29,180 nt of DNA from Funneliformis mosseae (Eukaryota > Glomeromycota > Glomeromycetes > Glomerales > Glomeraceae): assembly GCA_910592005.1 (NCBI GenBank), contig CAJVPP010000596.1:1-29180 (forward strand), read 5' to 3'. Below the pieces are notes generated by a model. That model was not told the DNA's origin and searched no databases. It saw only the letters and a list, made by a program, of their open reading frames with translations. The translations under genes were made by a program, and so were the position numbers. Shown in pieces: positions 10,747-22,013 of this stretch. Each line of letters starts with the position of its first letter. Position 1 is the first letter of the stretch.

Positions 10747-11725
10747 ATGACTGATACATATTTGGTGAGAGTTGGGGGTAAAGTCTTTGAATTTTCTGAA
10801 ACGAGGTGAGTTGAGGGATTTCTTGTTAAATTCTCTCCTCGTCAAACGTAACCTTTAAATTTATTTTTAATGACCCGTTCCTAGTCTACAAATGGACGCT
10901 CCAAACTTGTTTACGGAAATGTTTTGGGGTGGAAAAGTCTATGGAGTCAAGGAAATCTTCTTTGACCGAGACCCCGTAATATTTGAAGTAATTTCAAGAT
11001 ACTTGCGTGGTTATGAGATCTTTCCAATTTCATCCATAAACCTACCAGTTGGTATGTCGGAAAACATTTTTCGACATAATTTATTACGAGATGCAAAATT
11101 TTTTCAATTAACAAAACTTTCAGAATCCATGATAACGATGGACACCAGAATTGGAGACGTGTTCAACAGTCATTTCAAAATCGAGAAACGGTTGATTGAT
11201 ATCGTACCACATGTTCACTTGCAATTGAAGAGATTTGGGGAGAAACAATTTGTGGTTTATAAAAGTGAAGGAATGCCGGTTGTCTTGTTTCATATGGGTG
11301 GGGTTATATGTGATGTAGCTCCACCTAGTTCCACCGCAGAATGGAAATTTCAACCAGTAGATTTGGAACATAGTAGAATCATAAGGGATATAATTGTAAA
11401 TATCATAGGTGAAAGTTACGATCATAAAAATGATGTTTTTAACGGTTGTAAAAGCATTAGCGCGTTTGAAATTGATGGTCAAAAAGTTTATGGAAGCGAG
11501 ATTTATTCAAAATTCAAGGAAAAAACTGCCCAAGTTGATAAATACGGGAGAATCAGATTTTTATTAAGTAAATTGATTTTTAGTTTGGAAGTTGTTGGTG
11601 AACATCTTCAGTTCAACAATCCCATTGGAAGTTCTTCCTCTGGAGGAAAAATTAAACATAGAATTAAACCCGTTTGGGGGACTGGAATTACCGAACCTAC
11701 TTGGTTAGCGCATCGAGGAACTTAG
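10747..11725 (+). CDS. KCTD/T1-type BTB domain protein, 299 residues
   Basis: Exon 1 (10747-10805) and exon 2 (10885-11725) join in phase 2 across a 79-nt intron (gtgagt...ttcctag) to give 299 residues. The N-terminus 'YLVRVGGKVFEFSET' followed by 'FTEMFWG' and 'IFFDRDPVIFEVISRYLRGY' is the T1-type BTB fold of KCTD proteins and potassium-channel tetramerisation domains (residues about 5-80). In other eukaryotes such proteins form oligomers and often recruit Cullin-3; in fungi this BTB type also occurs in Whi2-like regulators. The rest (about 85-299) is a conserved-looking globular region that I cannot assign. It ends with a Ser/Gly-rich linker near residues 271-278 and a basic tail. The intron cuts the BTB fold after its first strands. 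There is no membrane segment, so it is likely a cytosolic adaptor and not a channel. Confidence 0.8.
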
Positions 11726-12259
11726 GTATTTCGCGGTTAATTATTTCGAAAATTAAACTGTTCCCCCCCCTTTTTCCAAAGATTAACTCTTTCTTTTTTT
11801 TTTTTTGCCAAATTCATTTTGTAAAGGTCTTCGATTTTTTTTTTTTTTTTTTTTTTTTTCCTTTTTTTTCATTTATTTTTTTTCTCTTTTTTTTTTTAAA
11901 AAAAATTTTTAAATCTATCTATTAAAAAAAAAAAATCGAAAATGAACAAAAATAATATAAATAAAAAAACTTATTTATAATGAAATTTTTTTATTAAAAA
12001 ATTGGATATTCTAATCACCTTGCTTTGATATCTCAAAGATGATTTTTTTTTTTTTGAAAGAATATTCGTTCTATTTATAATAATATGCAATGATGATTAT
12101 TTCTTTTCACATGACTACAGCATTTTCCATAAATGCATTAAGATCGTGATCCGATCTTGATAAAAAAAATTTTTTTTGATCCAACCAATATATCCAAATC
12201 TTTGAAAAGCTGGCAAATTTTACAAACTCTTTTTTCAATTTTTTAAAATCATCATCCAA
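11726..12259. other. 3' flank of the BTB gene and upstream region of NAA25
   Basis: Runs of T up to about 20 long fill 11785-11900, next to short A runs, typical of 3' untranslated or spacer DNA here. At 12140-12158 there is a perfect 7-bp inverted repeat (AAGATCG, 5-nt loop, CGATCTT), about 100 bp before the NAA25 start; its role is unknown. No gene was seen. Confidence 0.5.
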
Positions 12260-15200
12260 ATGTCTTCTATCACGGACGTTAGTGAGCGTAAAATTCGTCC
12301 GATTTATGGTAAATCTACAAATTTTTTTTTCATGATTTTTTTTTTTAAAAAAAAAAGAAAATATAATAGTTTGGTTCGGAATGGTTTGAATTTTCCTCAA
12401 TGCTAAATGTATTTAATTCCTTTACCTGTCTAGAGGCGATTGATAGTTTAAATTATAAGTCCGCGTTATCGCATTGTAACAAGTTGTTGAAGAAGCAACC
12501 TAACGCTCTCATATTAAAGGTAATTTGCATTTGCATTACTTTCATATGTTTTCGCATTTAACCGCTGTTATTATTTTTCAGGCTTTGAAGGGTTTGATTC
12601 TAGAGAGAACTGGTAAATCCGACGAAGCATTACAACTATGTGATCAAGTAAAAGAAAACAAGCCCTCAGACGAACCAATATTGCAAGCTCTTACTATGGT
12701 TTATCGGTCGTTGGGGAAACGCAAGTATCTTAAAAAACAATGATTTGGTTTTTCTTTCATTTATTCACATTTGCCTTTGTTCCTTAATTATAGTTGACGA
12801 CATTGTTCAATTATATGAAAATGCCACGCGTCAAAACCCTAATAACGAAGAACTCGGCAACCATTTGTTTATGGCTATGGTTCGAAATGGTGATTATAAA
12901 GGGCAGCAACAGGTGAATTCGATAATCGTTAAAAGGATTCATGGATTTTCAAACTTTTTAGTTATTATTTTATTCTCCTGTAGGCTGCTTTGAAATTACA
13001 CAAGACATTTGGCGTGAACAAATATTTATTTTGGGGCATTATGAGTTTGGTATTACAGGTATAAATAAACGACTGGATATTTGCTAACATTATTTGTAAA
13101 AGAAAAATATTTAATTTTGAATGTATGTATGCTAGGCAGAAAATGCTCCTGCAGGTCAATCATCAATTTTCATGACATTGGCCGAGCGCATGATGCTCAA
13201 AGCAGTTCAAGAAGGTCGATTGAAACTGACTGAAGGTATTGATCTCTTTTTTTCCCCCTTCATTAATCCTCTTGATTTGATCTAATATTTACATTTGTTC
13301 ATCAGAGGTCCATCTTTACTTGATTGTTTTGTTGACGCAAAATAAAACCAAGGAGGCTCTGGAAGTTTTGGAAGGCGACCTTGGTCAAATATGTAAGCAC
13401 GATACCGAGATAAAGTATATTCGGAATGATTTGCTTCTAAAAACTAGCAATTGGTCCAAGGCAATTGAGATAAGCAAGTTATCGTTAACTGAAACGAAGT
13501 TGGTAGATGAATTAATGATATTTTATTATTGAAAAACGTGAGATTATTTGTCTTAGTCCTGATATTTATTTCTAATTAGCATAGATGATTGGGGAGCATA
13601 TTTAACTTATTTGGAATCTCAATTTCATCTCATCAAGTCTAGTGAGAAGGATGAAAATGGAGAAATGTAGGTGATGATTTTCCAGATATATCATTATTTC
13701 CTTAAAGATCTTCTAGATCTTGAATTATCCCTTGAATTACAGTTTGAATAAGGCGACGATATTGGATGATGCTCGCGAGCTGTTACGTTCATTGCAAGAG
13801 AAGGGAGGGAGTTCAAGCGATGTGAAGCGAGGTCCATTTCTTGCCGAGTTGGAATTAGAATATCGAGTCATTTCGGAGTTAAAAGATTGCAAACCGGCAC
13901 AAGAAATTGACATTTTGGCGATTGAGTATTTTCGAAAGTTTGGAGAGAAATCATGCTGCTTTGAGGATTTACAACCTTATTTGAAAAGTATTCCGCTGGA
14001 AACCTCCAGGATGATGGTCGAAGCATTCAATGCTTTGATTGATAGCACTTGTGAGGATGTTAAGGTGAGCAAACGGTCCTCATGTCTTGTTGTATTTTTG
14101 ATTTATATAGATTATCTAAATCTTTTTTTTTTTTTATTGTAGTCAAGGATTCAAAATGTTCATAAGAATATTAATGTTAATAAGTTGGAAAGATATCTTG
14201 GGTTATTATCGGATATCAGCGAAAGTGATGCAATATTATATGTTAATAAGTTATGGAGGTCATACAATGACGCTCTTCAGTATGGTACGAAGTATTAAAA
14301 TTATCGTAAATTCCATATACTTTCTGAATCAATAAAGTCAGTATAGATCCATATTTAATATATTGATCATAGGTGTAGAGTTACTAGACACTGAAAATCA
14401 ATATGGCGACGAATTTGTTATCCTGGCATCTCACCTTCTTATTGATTTGTATCTCAAAAAAGGTGAGCTTTTTTTTTAAAAAAAAAAGAACAAAAACAAA
14501 AGAAAAATTACTTAATGTTGAATTATAATATTAAATTCATAATTATAATTATTATTATTAATCGTGTCGTGATGATTATTTGATAGGCCAGAATTCTTTT
14601 GTACTTCAAGCAATTTTCCTATTGGAGATGGCTTTGTGTAAAAGCAAATACAACTACCAATTCAAATTGCTACTCGTTCGGCTTTATCAAATTCTTGGTA
14701 TGTGAACCGTTATAATAGGGGATTGCTGTATTCAAACTTAACCGTTTAATTATATCACAAACAGGAGTCTTTCAGAGGTCTCTCGAGTTGTACAAGTCTA
14801 TGGATATAAAGCATGTTCAACTGGACACCATGAGGTTTTCAAATGTTTACGAAACAATCAATGCGATACTGTATTGTTATTAATGTATTTCTTTAACATT
14901 GTTTACAGCCATTACATTTGTGCCCGGTCGTCATCTTTTGCATTTATTGGAGAAGCTATTCGAGCATGTCATGAGACTCTTCAAATATATCGCAGTAACG
15001 ATGCGGAGGTGATAATTGATTTATATAGTTTGATATACAAAAAAAAAAAGGAAGCATAGAACTCATTCATAGAAAATTTTTATTTTCAGACACCTGAAAT
15101 GATAATTCAGGCGTTTAAGCTTGCCACCTTTAGCAAGGTATTGATATTTATCATTGTCAAATATTTAGTTCGCAAAGTTATTTAAGATAGTTTATTTGTT

Positions 15201-16777
15201 ATAGGTGCAAGAATTTATCAAGTTCCGTAAGGAATTAGATTGTTCTATGCAAAGGGTTCTTTTATATAGGGAAATAGTACGTCTTGATATTCTGAGCATA
15301 TCAAAAGATCTTAAGAATACAATGGAATACTTTGAAAGAGATTTGGACTCGATCATTGATCTTAGCTATGATGGTAGTTAATACGTAATTTGGTTGGGAA
15401 TGTAATGGTCATCATGTTCTAACGTAATTTTATCTCTTTAGATCCTTTTTGTGCAACTCTTTATGACCATAGAGATTTTACAGTAATGACTAATTGTAAT
15501 CCTTCTGGCACCAAATCTTTCGAGGAAGTTACAAGAGTGTCACCCACACTTAACGTAATTATCTTGATTATTCTATGAATGTCGGTCAAATTTTTTAATT
15601 ATTCCTAGCCTAATTTTGTTTCATATTTTATTCATTCAGAAAGCTTGGTTGAAAATTTTTTCCCTCATTCCACGAATTCTCAAGACCCTGTATGCTAATA
15701 ATAACGCTGACGACTTAATAATATTGATTGAGGAATTAGAGAATTTAGTTAGTTCAGAGAAAAAAGGATTGGTAATTTGTATTTTTATTTATTTTTTTTT
15801 TTTTTTTACTTGTAGTTTTCCTTTCTTGAACTTATTTATGTCTTTTATTTAAAATTAAGATAACATTAGAGGAAAGACATATAGGTGAGATAGTTTCAAG
15901 ATTGGGTCGTCTATACATTACGACGAAAGAAGTTCGAGCGGGTCAAAAGGAATCTAGACAAAAATTATCAAAAACTATTGACGGGATCATTTCTATCTTA
16001 AAAGGTTTGAATAAGGATTTATTACTTTTTAATAATTCTATTTTCTTTTTAAGTTATTCACTTTCCGTATTTTTGATTTCAGATTTCTGCAAAGAGGATT
16101 TTACCAAAATTTCACTACGAGAGCTATCTTGGAAACACTTGCATCAACTTTCAACTTTTCTGGAGGTAAGGACCGTTTTATTGTTTGAAGATATTTTACT
16201 TTTTTTTCGTCGATATTAAATTTTATTTATACGTCAAATAGACTTGCAACTATATTATCATTGTAATTTACATTATAAATGAATTATTACTTAATAAAAA
16301 CAAAAAATCGGGGAATAAAGACATGGTCAGTAATTAATAGAAATATTTATTCGTCAATAACCATTGCAAGGTGTTGATGATTTTTTTTTTTTTGATTTAG
16401 ATCCAAGTAATCCAAACTTTGAAAAAATCTGTAAAAGAAAATCTTGAGCGATTAAACGAACAATTAAATGAATTCAAAAAGAAATTAGAGAATGAAGAAG
16501 AGTTGTATTTGGATCTTTTATCATTTATCAAATCCGAAAATGGATTTATAGAATTTTGTGAAAGTGAGGTATGTAATATTTATTATTTATTTATTTATTT
16601 ATTTATTTTTTTTTAAAAAAAAAAAAAAATTATATAATTGTTTAATTTATAAAATGTTATATGTAGACAAATGTGTCATTTATAAAAGAAATCTTAGTTA
16701 AAGACGTGGGATTAAGCTGGAAAACGAGTATTCAAAATATAATTCAAGAAATTGAGTATAGGATTAACCTATGTTAA
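12260..16777 (+). CDS. NAA25: NatB N-terminal acetyltransferase auxiliary subunit (Naa25/Mdm20), 22 exons
   Basis: Exons: 12260-12308, 12434-12519, 12582-12720, 12794-12912, 12984-13058, 13136-13235, 13306-13498, 13580-13666, 13743-14064, 14143-14284, 14373-14462, 14587-14697, 14765-14834, 14909-15008, 15090-15137, 15205-15373, 15442-15554, 15640-15771, 15860-16004, 16083-16165, 16401-16568, 16667-16777. They sum to 2652 nt, all in frame, 883 residues (family range about 800-970). Family marks in order: 'SERKIRPIYEAID' at the start, TPR-like 'CNKLLKKQPN', 'ERTGKSDEALQLC', 'NKYLFWGIMSLVLQ', 'RGPFLAELELEYR', 'KSCCFEDLQPYL', 'GDEFVILASHLLIDLYLK' and 'DTMSHYICAR'. Naa25 is the TPR superhelix that binds the catalytic Naa20 and the ribosome; NatB acetylates nascent Met-Asp/Glu/Asn/Gln ends. 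Intron 3 (12721-12793) begins with GC (gcaagt). The exon 7 donor is weak (gttggt) and is the least certain junction. Intron 20 is the longest (235 nt). Confidence 0.92.
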
Positions 16778-17199
16778 TTAGATTAAATTAAATTATTTAT
16801 TGTTTTCAATTATATAATTTTTTATAATACTGTTAGATACAATATATATATATTCCTTGCCAAAATAAAAGGTCATTAATGCTTAATAAGCAAGCAGTGA
16901 ATGTTAAAGATCCTCTACCGAATTTAATGCTCAATTTCAAGAAAAAATATTTTCTCAAGTTTTTAAAAATATATAAATAGATTTATAGCACCAAAATCAT
17001 ATTGATACTTTATTATTTATAATAATTACAATTATGAATTTTTCCTTTATGCATCTAGCAGAGTAGACAGATTCTCTCTACTAAATAAAAATAAAAGAAA
17101 AAAAAAAATAGTAATACTTTTTGCTCGCTTTTTAAAGACATACACATTCATAAATATATAAAACATCAAAAACCCAATCGAGAATTGCTATTCTTTTGA
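16778..17199. other. Convergent 3' spacer between NAA25 and enoyl-CoA hydratase
   Basis: A 422-bp AT-rich stretch holds the 3' ends of two convergent genes. A/T-rich stretches that could act in polyadenylation are present on both strands, but no specific site can be fixed. No ORF was seen. Confidence 0.6.
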
Positions 17200-18369
17200 T
17201 TACAATTTTGAATTTTTCCATTTAGGCTGCCTTTTCTCTTTAAAAGCGCGAACCCCCTCTTTAAAGTTATCTTGTATAAATAATTTTTTAGTCATTTCAG
17301 AATCGAAAAGCTTTCTTTCAGCTTCAGTTAAAGAAGGAGATTCCAATGAATAAAGTATGCCTCGTTTTGTAACTTTAATAGCATCAGGAGAATTTTTAAT
17401 TATCTCTGACGCAATTTTCAATGCAGCTGGTACAGCATCCTGTTAAAAAAAAAGGGAATCAATTTCTTGGGGTAAATAAAAAAACAAACGTGAATTGGTG
17501 TTAATTACTTTATAAAATGGCACAATTTGGTTAACAAGTCCAAGTTCCTTAAATTCCTTTGCCGAACAAATTCGACCCGTAAAAGCCAATTCACATGCAC
17601 GCTGGTATCCTAAATCGAACAAGATAACAAAACTTCTATAAGAGAATGAAAATTTCACGTTAAATAAATGCATCTTGTAAATATACACACTTACCGATGA
17701 ACCTTACTAATCTGGATAATCCACCATTGGCAGCAATGATACCTCTTGACACTTCAGGTAAAGAAAATATAGCATCTTTTGCAGCAACGACGATATCACA
17801 TGCCAAAGTCATTTCCATTCCACCCCCTTTTTCGAATCAATCAATTCGAAGCATTTATGATAAATACTCTTGCGTGACATACGTACATCATATTTTTTAT
17901 TCGAATATCAAAGGATTCTCACCAATCGCAAATCCATTGACGGCGGCAATGACAGGTTTGAAACAATCAACCCTTCTACTCAATCCTCCAAATCCGCTCG
18001 GTGGAAAATCATCAATTGATATCGTTTGATCTTTTTTTGAAGTTAATTCATCTTTTAAATCTTGTCCGACACAAAATGCCTTATCTCCCGATCCCGTGAT
18101 CTATTTTAAAACTCGTTAAAAATGAAAATAAAATAAAATAAAAAATAAAAAATAAAAATTGATGATCTTACAATCGAAACCCATAACTCTGGTTCCCGGT
18201 TATACCAATTAAATACTTCATCCAATTCGAAATGCGCGGGAAGGTTAAGCGCGTTAAGTTTTTTCGGACGATTAATGGTTACAAGTAATACATGTAATGC
18301 TGGAAATGTTAATAAGCAAAATTTGGTTTTTGGAGGTGAAAATTCAAAATTTGTTGGAATTCCGGGCAT
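17200..18369 (-). CDS. Peroxisomal enoyl-CoA hydratase/isomerase family protein, 282 residues
   Basis: Five exons (minus strand order 18369-18172, 18100-17923, 17826-17695, 17609-17509, 17439-17200) join in frame to 849 nt. Crotonase-fold features: '[13 protein letters not shown]' near the N-terminus, the oxyanion-hole segment '[12 protein letters not shown]', '[20 protein letters not shown]', '[19 protein letters not shown]' and '[18 protein letters not shown]'. The two Glu residues that act in hydratases (in GGGME and LPE) are both present and exactly 20 residues apart, as in rat mitochondrial hydratase, so activity is likely. The last three residues are SKL, a canonical type 1 peroxisomal targeting signal, and no mitochondrial presequence is seen. 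The likely role is hydration of 2-enoyl-CoA in peroxisomal fatty-acid oxidation. The precise substrate is open (carnitinyl-CoA dehydratase-like relatives look similar). Intron 1 contains an (AAATA)n tract. Confidence 0.92.
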
Positions 18370-18453
18370 CGTTACTTTTTTCAGTTATATAATAAATGAA
18401 GATTTTTGGTCGCAAGGAAGATATACAAATATGTACATAATCGTCATGAAAAG

Positions 18454-18461
18454 TCACGTGA
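18454..18461. promoter_or_regulatory. TCACGTGA E-box-type palindrome upstream of enoyl-CoA hydratase
   Basis: The same 8-bp palindrome as at 10578-10585 lies 85 bp upstream of the hydratase ATG, in the 204-bp gap between that gene and the 3' end of the MATH-BTB gene. The position suits a promoter element for the hydratase. The binding factor is inferred from the CACGTG core only. Confidence 0.4.
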
Positions 18462-18573
18462 TAAGATCCGATAAAAAACGATAAATTATTTTTTGCTAGC
18501 CAATCAAATTCTTCAAGAAAACATACATTAGGAAAATATTATTTTATTAAAACACAAATGAATTAGGATAAAA

Positions 18574-19754
18574 CTACTTTAAGGATTTTTTATAAAACAA
18601 GATTGAAATAATCTCCTGCATGAGTTCGATAGCAGCCGGATGACCTCTATTATCTATGGCGAGTAATTTATACTCGAGAGTATCTTTGATTTTATCAAAA
18701 TTATAAACGATATAATTGATCATGTCATCTTTCAAGTCCTTCCATTTATAACCTTCACTGAATAAAACCTTAACCACGTTATCAAAGTGTAACCTTTTGT
18801 AAATTTCTACTCTCGCCTTTTGCCTTAAATCCGATATAAGATAGTAATCGGCTATTTTAAAGATTTCCATCGGGATGATATCGGTATTATTAAATTCGAT
18901 CTTACCCGTGTACATGAAACGAATTACCTTCAGGAAGGTTTGACGGGAGAATTCTTGAATATCGATGTTGACATAATTGTTGTTTGTATCAACCTTCCTC
19001 TTTTTGTCATTCCTCTCTTGAAATAATTTACGAAAATATTCTGAACGGTTACTGAGGATCGATTGATAAGTGTGAATGATCCCATCCTTAAAATTTAATT
19101 GAATGTCTGCGTTCTCGGTGTTGTTGGACTCATCTATCCACGTCGCCATCAATTCCTTTGAAACTTGATTGGAAATGATTTCCGAATTGAATTGACTTTT
19201 TTCGATTGTGATATCCGAGAAAATGATACCAATGTTAACCTTTCGGTAATCTTGCAAAGAAGGAAAGTTGACACCTAACGAAAATAATTGAATCAAATCA
19301 AACCTTTATCTCGATGATTATGAGGACGAAAAAATAAAAACTCTTCTTTATTTACCCCAAGAATATGACCTCACGGTAAATTTATCCGTCTTGATAGGAT
19401 TATATCTCTCGTATTCCTGACTTTTAATGTATAGCACAACTGATAATTTTTTACGCGTCTCCCAAACATTTGTCGTCAATGCTTCCTCGTGATTTGGAAT
19501 CGCGATCAAATATAAAATACAACTTCCACGATTGTCAGGATCCGTCTATTTTTTTTATTTTTATTTTTATTTTTTATTTTATTTATTTTAAAAATAAAAA
19601 AAATCTTCATTGAAAATTAAAATACCTTGTAAAATTTTAATTGCCAAAATGTATCATTTGATGTTGCAAAAGGTGGTGAGAATATAGGATCATCATCTAT
19701 CTCATTTTGAATCATGAATTCAAAAATTGCTTTTCCGTTATGACTAATTGTCAT
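18574..19754 (-). CDS. MATH-BTB protein 1, 339 residues
   Basis: Three exons on the minus strand (19754-19626, 19545-19356, 19274-18574) give 1020 nt in frame. Residues 1-130 look like a MATH (TRAF-like) domain: 'FSPPFATSNDTFWQLKFY', 'CILYLIAIPNHEE' and 'FTVRSYSWGVNFPSL'. Residues about 161-270 are a BTB/POZ domain: 'ADIQLNFKDGIIHTYQSILS', 'RSEYFRKLF', 'FLKVIRFMYTGKIEF' and 'IFKIADYYLISDLRQKA', followed by a BACK-like helical tail ending 'KKSLK'. MATH-BTB proteins are usually substrate adaptors for Cullin-3 ubiquitin ligases, with MATH binding the target; this is family knowledge and not shown here. The partner gene at 20732-22013 has the same domains, the same intron phases and an identical 190-nt middle exon, so the two are a tandem duplication. 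Confidence 0.88.
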
Positions 19755-20731
19755 ATCGATTCTTGACCGACGAGTATATAATATTAAGAAAAAAATAAAA
19801 AAGAACGAAAGAAGAAAAAAATTGGAAATTAAATGTCTAAAAAAAAAAAAAAAAAAACCAGAAACAAAAATGAGAAAAAAAAATAACGATCAAATTATTT
19901 TTTTTTTAACGCGTTTGTATTAAATCATTCGTTAAGAATTCCGTTCATTTTCAGTAAATGGTCATTACGTTTTGATCCTGATTGACAAACAAAACATGTG
20001 CAATACATCCATTTTTATTACGATTTTTTCACTACTTCAGTACTTAATTTCTGATGCGACTTGGAACTATTCACATTTCTGAGATGAATATGTCGAAAGA
20101 AACGTTTGTAAAAAAAAAAAAAAATCACGTTAGAAGTGGAAGAAGTTAAAAGAACTACGTTCCAACAGCCTACGTCGTACCCGTAATTACTTGATCGTCT
20201 GCTTGAATTATCGATTTTTTTATATCACAATGCAAGTCTTACTATTGACGCGTATCGATAATCTATTGAAACAAAACATCTTTAGCGAATTGAACCAAAG
20301 TATTTAATTCTTTATGACGCGATTAATTTAAACTTCCAACATTTAACGGAATCAAAAAAAAAATTTTTAATTGGATATCTCGAAAATTTCTTTGAAAATA
20401 ACTTGTTTAACGACGCATCAATCTCATTCAGCAAGCCAGATGAAATATCTATAACACGTGGATTGGTAATAAAAGTAATGAAAATGGGTTGGATCAATTG
20501 CAAGTGGATGCAATTAATGTGGGAAATAGTGATCGGAAGCATTATCTTTAGAGTGATAATTATCCATTCCTTTTATTGTATAAAATTTTTATTTTTTTCT
20601 TACATCTTGAAATTATTCAAAAATTAAATAAATGTTTTTAATATTTTTGTTTTTAAAATGAGTCTTCTATTCCAAATTAATTTTATTAACTAATATTTTT
20701 TGTAATTTTCTATAAAAAAAAAAAAATCCCT
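19755..20731. other. Spacer between the tandem MATH-BTB genes
   Basis: The first 170 bp (to about 19920) are purine/A-rich with several A runs, the upstream side of MATH-BTB 1. Short open frames on both strands at 20312-20627 overlap each other and have no recognised similarity; a decayed gene is possible but not supported. CACGTG occurs at 20456-20461. The rest shows nothing specific. Confidence 0.5.
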
Positions 20732-21542
20732 TTATTTTAATGATTTTTTCAACAACCTATCCACAATTTCCTGAAATATTTCGATTCCCGCAGGATGACC
20801 CTTATTATCAGCCGACAACTTTTTATATTCAGGGGTTTCTTGTATTTTTTGAAAATTTTCCACGATGAAATCCATGATATCATATTTAAGATCATTCCAT
20901 TGCCAGGCCTCGTTAAATAAAAGATGCATTGCATTCTTTGTACTTAATCTTTTGAAGATTTCAACCCTGGCTTTCTGTCGTAAATTTGATAAAATATACT
21001 TGTCAGCTACTTTAAATAGTTCTATAGGTGATACAAGGTTGAATCGAACTTCATCTGTATAAAGATATCTCAACATTTCATAAAATACGGCTTTAGAAGT
21101 ATCTGTAACATCGACAACAATATAAACTGGATGATTCATGGTATCATCGGATGATGATGATGATGATTCTGTATCAGATGGTGCTTTTTTCCTCTGTTGT
21201 GATTTTTGTAAATTTGACATTTCCGCCCATTGACCTTTTAAAAAACCCGAAAAATATTCGGAACGACTTGATAATATTGATTTACTCGCGTACACAATTC
21301 CATCTTTAACGTTAAATAAAACATCGGATTTTTCTGGAACATCTAATTCGCGACCCCATGTTTCTAAAATATCTTTTGATTCTGGTTTTGTACTAAGAGT
21401 AGAATTATATCCTTTTGATTCTAAAACGGAATTTTCAAATGTTACACCGATTATGACTGACGAACCATCCGTTATCTTATTAAAATTTTTTCCTAAATTT
21501 CAAATTAAAAGATATAAATATTTTGATTTTGATCTCTCTCTC

Positions 21543-21576
<34 letters not shown>

Positions 21577-22013
21577 GTCCGATATCTTTCTTACCCCATG
21601 ATTTACTTCTCAAAGAATAATCATCAGTAGTTATAGTATAAGCTTTACTAAATCGTGCGTTTTTAATAAACAATGAAGCAGAAATACTAGCTCGATCACA
21701 CCAAAATTGAGTTGAGACAGCTTCTTCAGAATTTGGAATAGCAGTCAAAAAGATTAAACAGCAATTTGGATTCTCGGGATCACTCTAGTAAAAATAAAAA
21801 AAAAAGAGTGTAGGTTAATGAACTCATTTCTCGGTTATTTTTGTATGAGTAAATAAATTATGAGAGAAAAGAAATTATTACCGGTTGATACTCAAGTTGC
21901 CAAAACATATCATCAGCCGTTGAAAAAATAGGGGTATAGACACTTTTTTCCCCAATTGCTTCATTGTTGGGAACTGTAAATTCAAATGTTGCTTTTCCTT
22001 TGTTGACAAACAT
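20732..22013 (-). CDS. MATH-BTB protein 2, 360 residues
   Basis: Three exons (22013-21882, 21784-21595, 21492-20732) give 1083 nt in frame. The N-terminal MATH-like part has 'KATFEFTVPNNE', 'YTPIFSTADDMFWQLEY', 'CCLIFLTAIPNSEEA' and 'YSLRSKSWG'. The BTB domain (about 163-290) has 'SDVLFNVKDGIVYASKSILS', 'FYEMLRYLYTDEVRF' and 'LFKVADKYILSNLRQKARVE', and the protein again ends 'KKSLK'. Compared with MATH-BTB 1 it carries a longer polar insert at residues about 200-226, with a basic 'QQRKK' and an acidic serine run 'SSSSSSDD' that could be phosphorylated by CK2-like kinases (inference). The likely role is a Cullin-3 substrate adaptor. Intron 2 contains a T17A17 palindrome. Both genes have the same orientation, about 1 kb apart. 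Confidence 0.88.
21543..21576. repeat. T17A17 perfect palindrome in an intron
   Basis: Seventeen T are followed directly by seventeen A inside intron 2 of MATH-BTB 2, able to fold as a long A-U hairpin in the pre-mRNA. Confidence 0.85.

Noticed and set aside
11120..11482. 120-codon minus-strand frame
   Set aside because: It lies fully inside exon 2 of the BTB gene on the other strand and has no protein-like features.
12107..12400. 97-codon minus-strand frame
   Set aside because: It overlaps the NAA25 start and first intron; Lys/Phe runs reflect A/T homopolymers.
17697..18029. 110-codon plus-strand frame
   Set aside because: Antisense to exons 2-3 of the enoyl-CoA hydratase, which has a clear family match.
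20312..20627. Overlapping frames on both strands in the spacer
   Set aside because: Neither strand gives a recognisable protein. Composition is mixed, and no splice sites link them to other coding segments.
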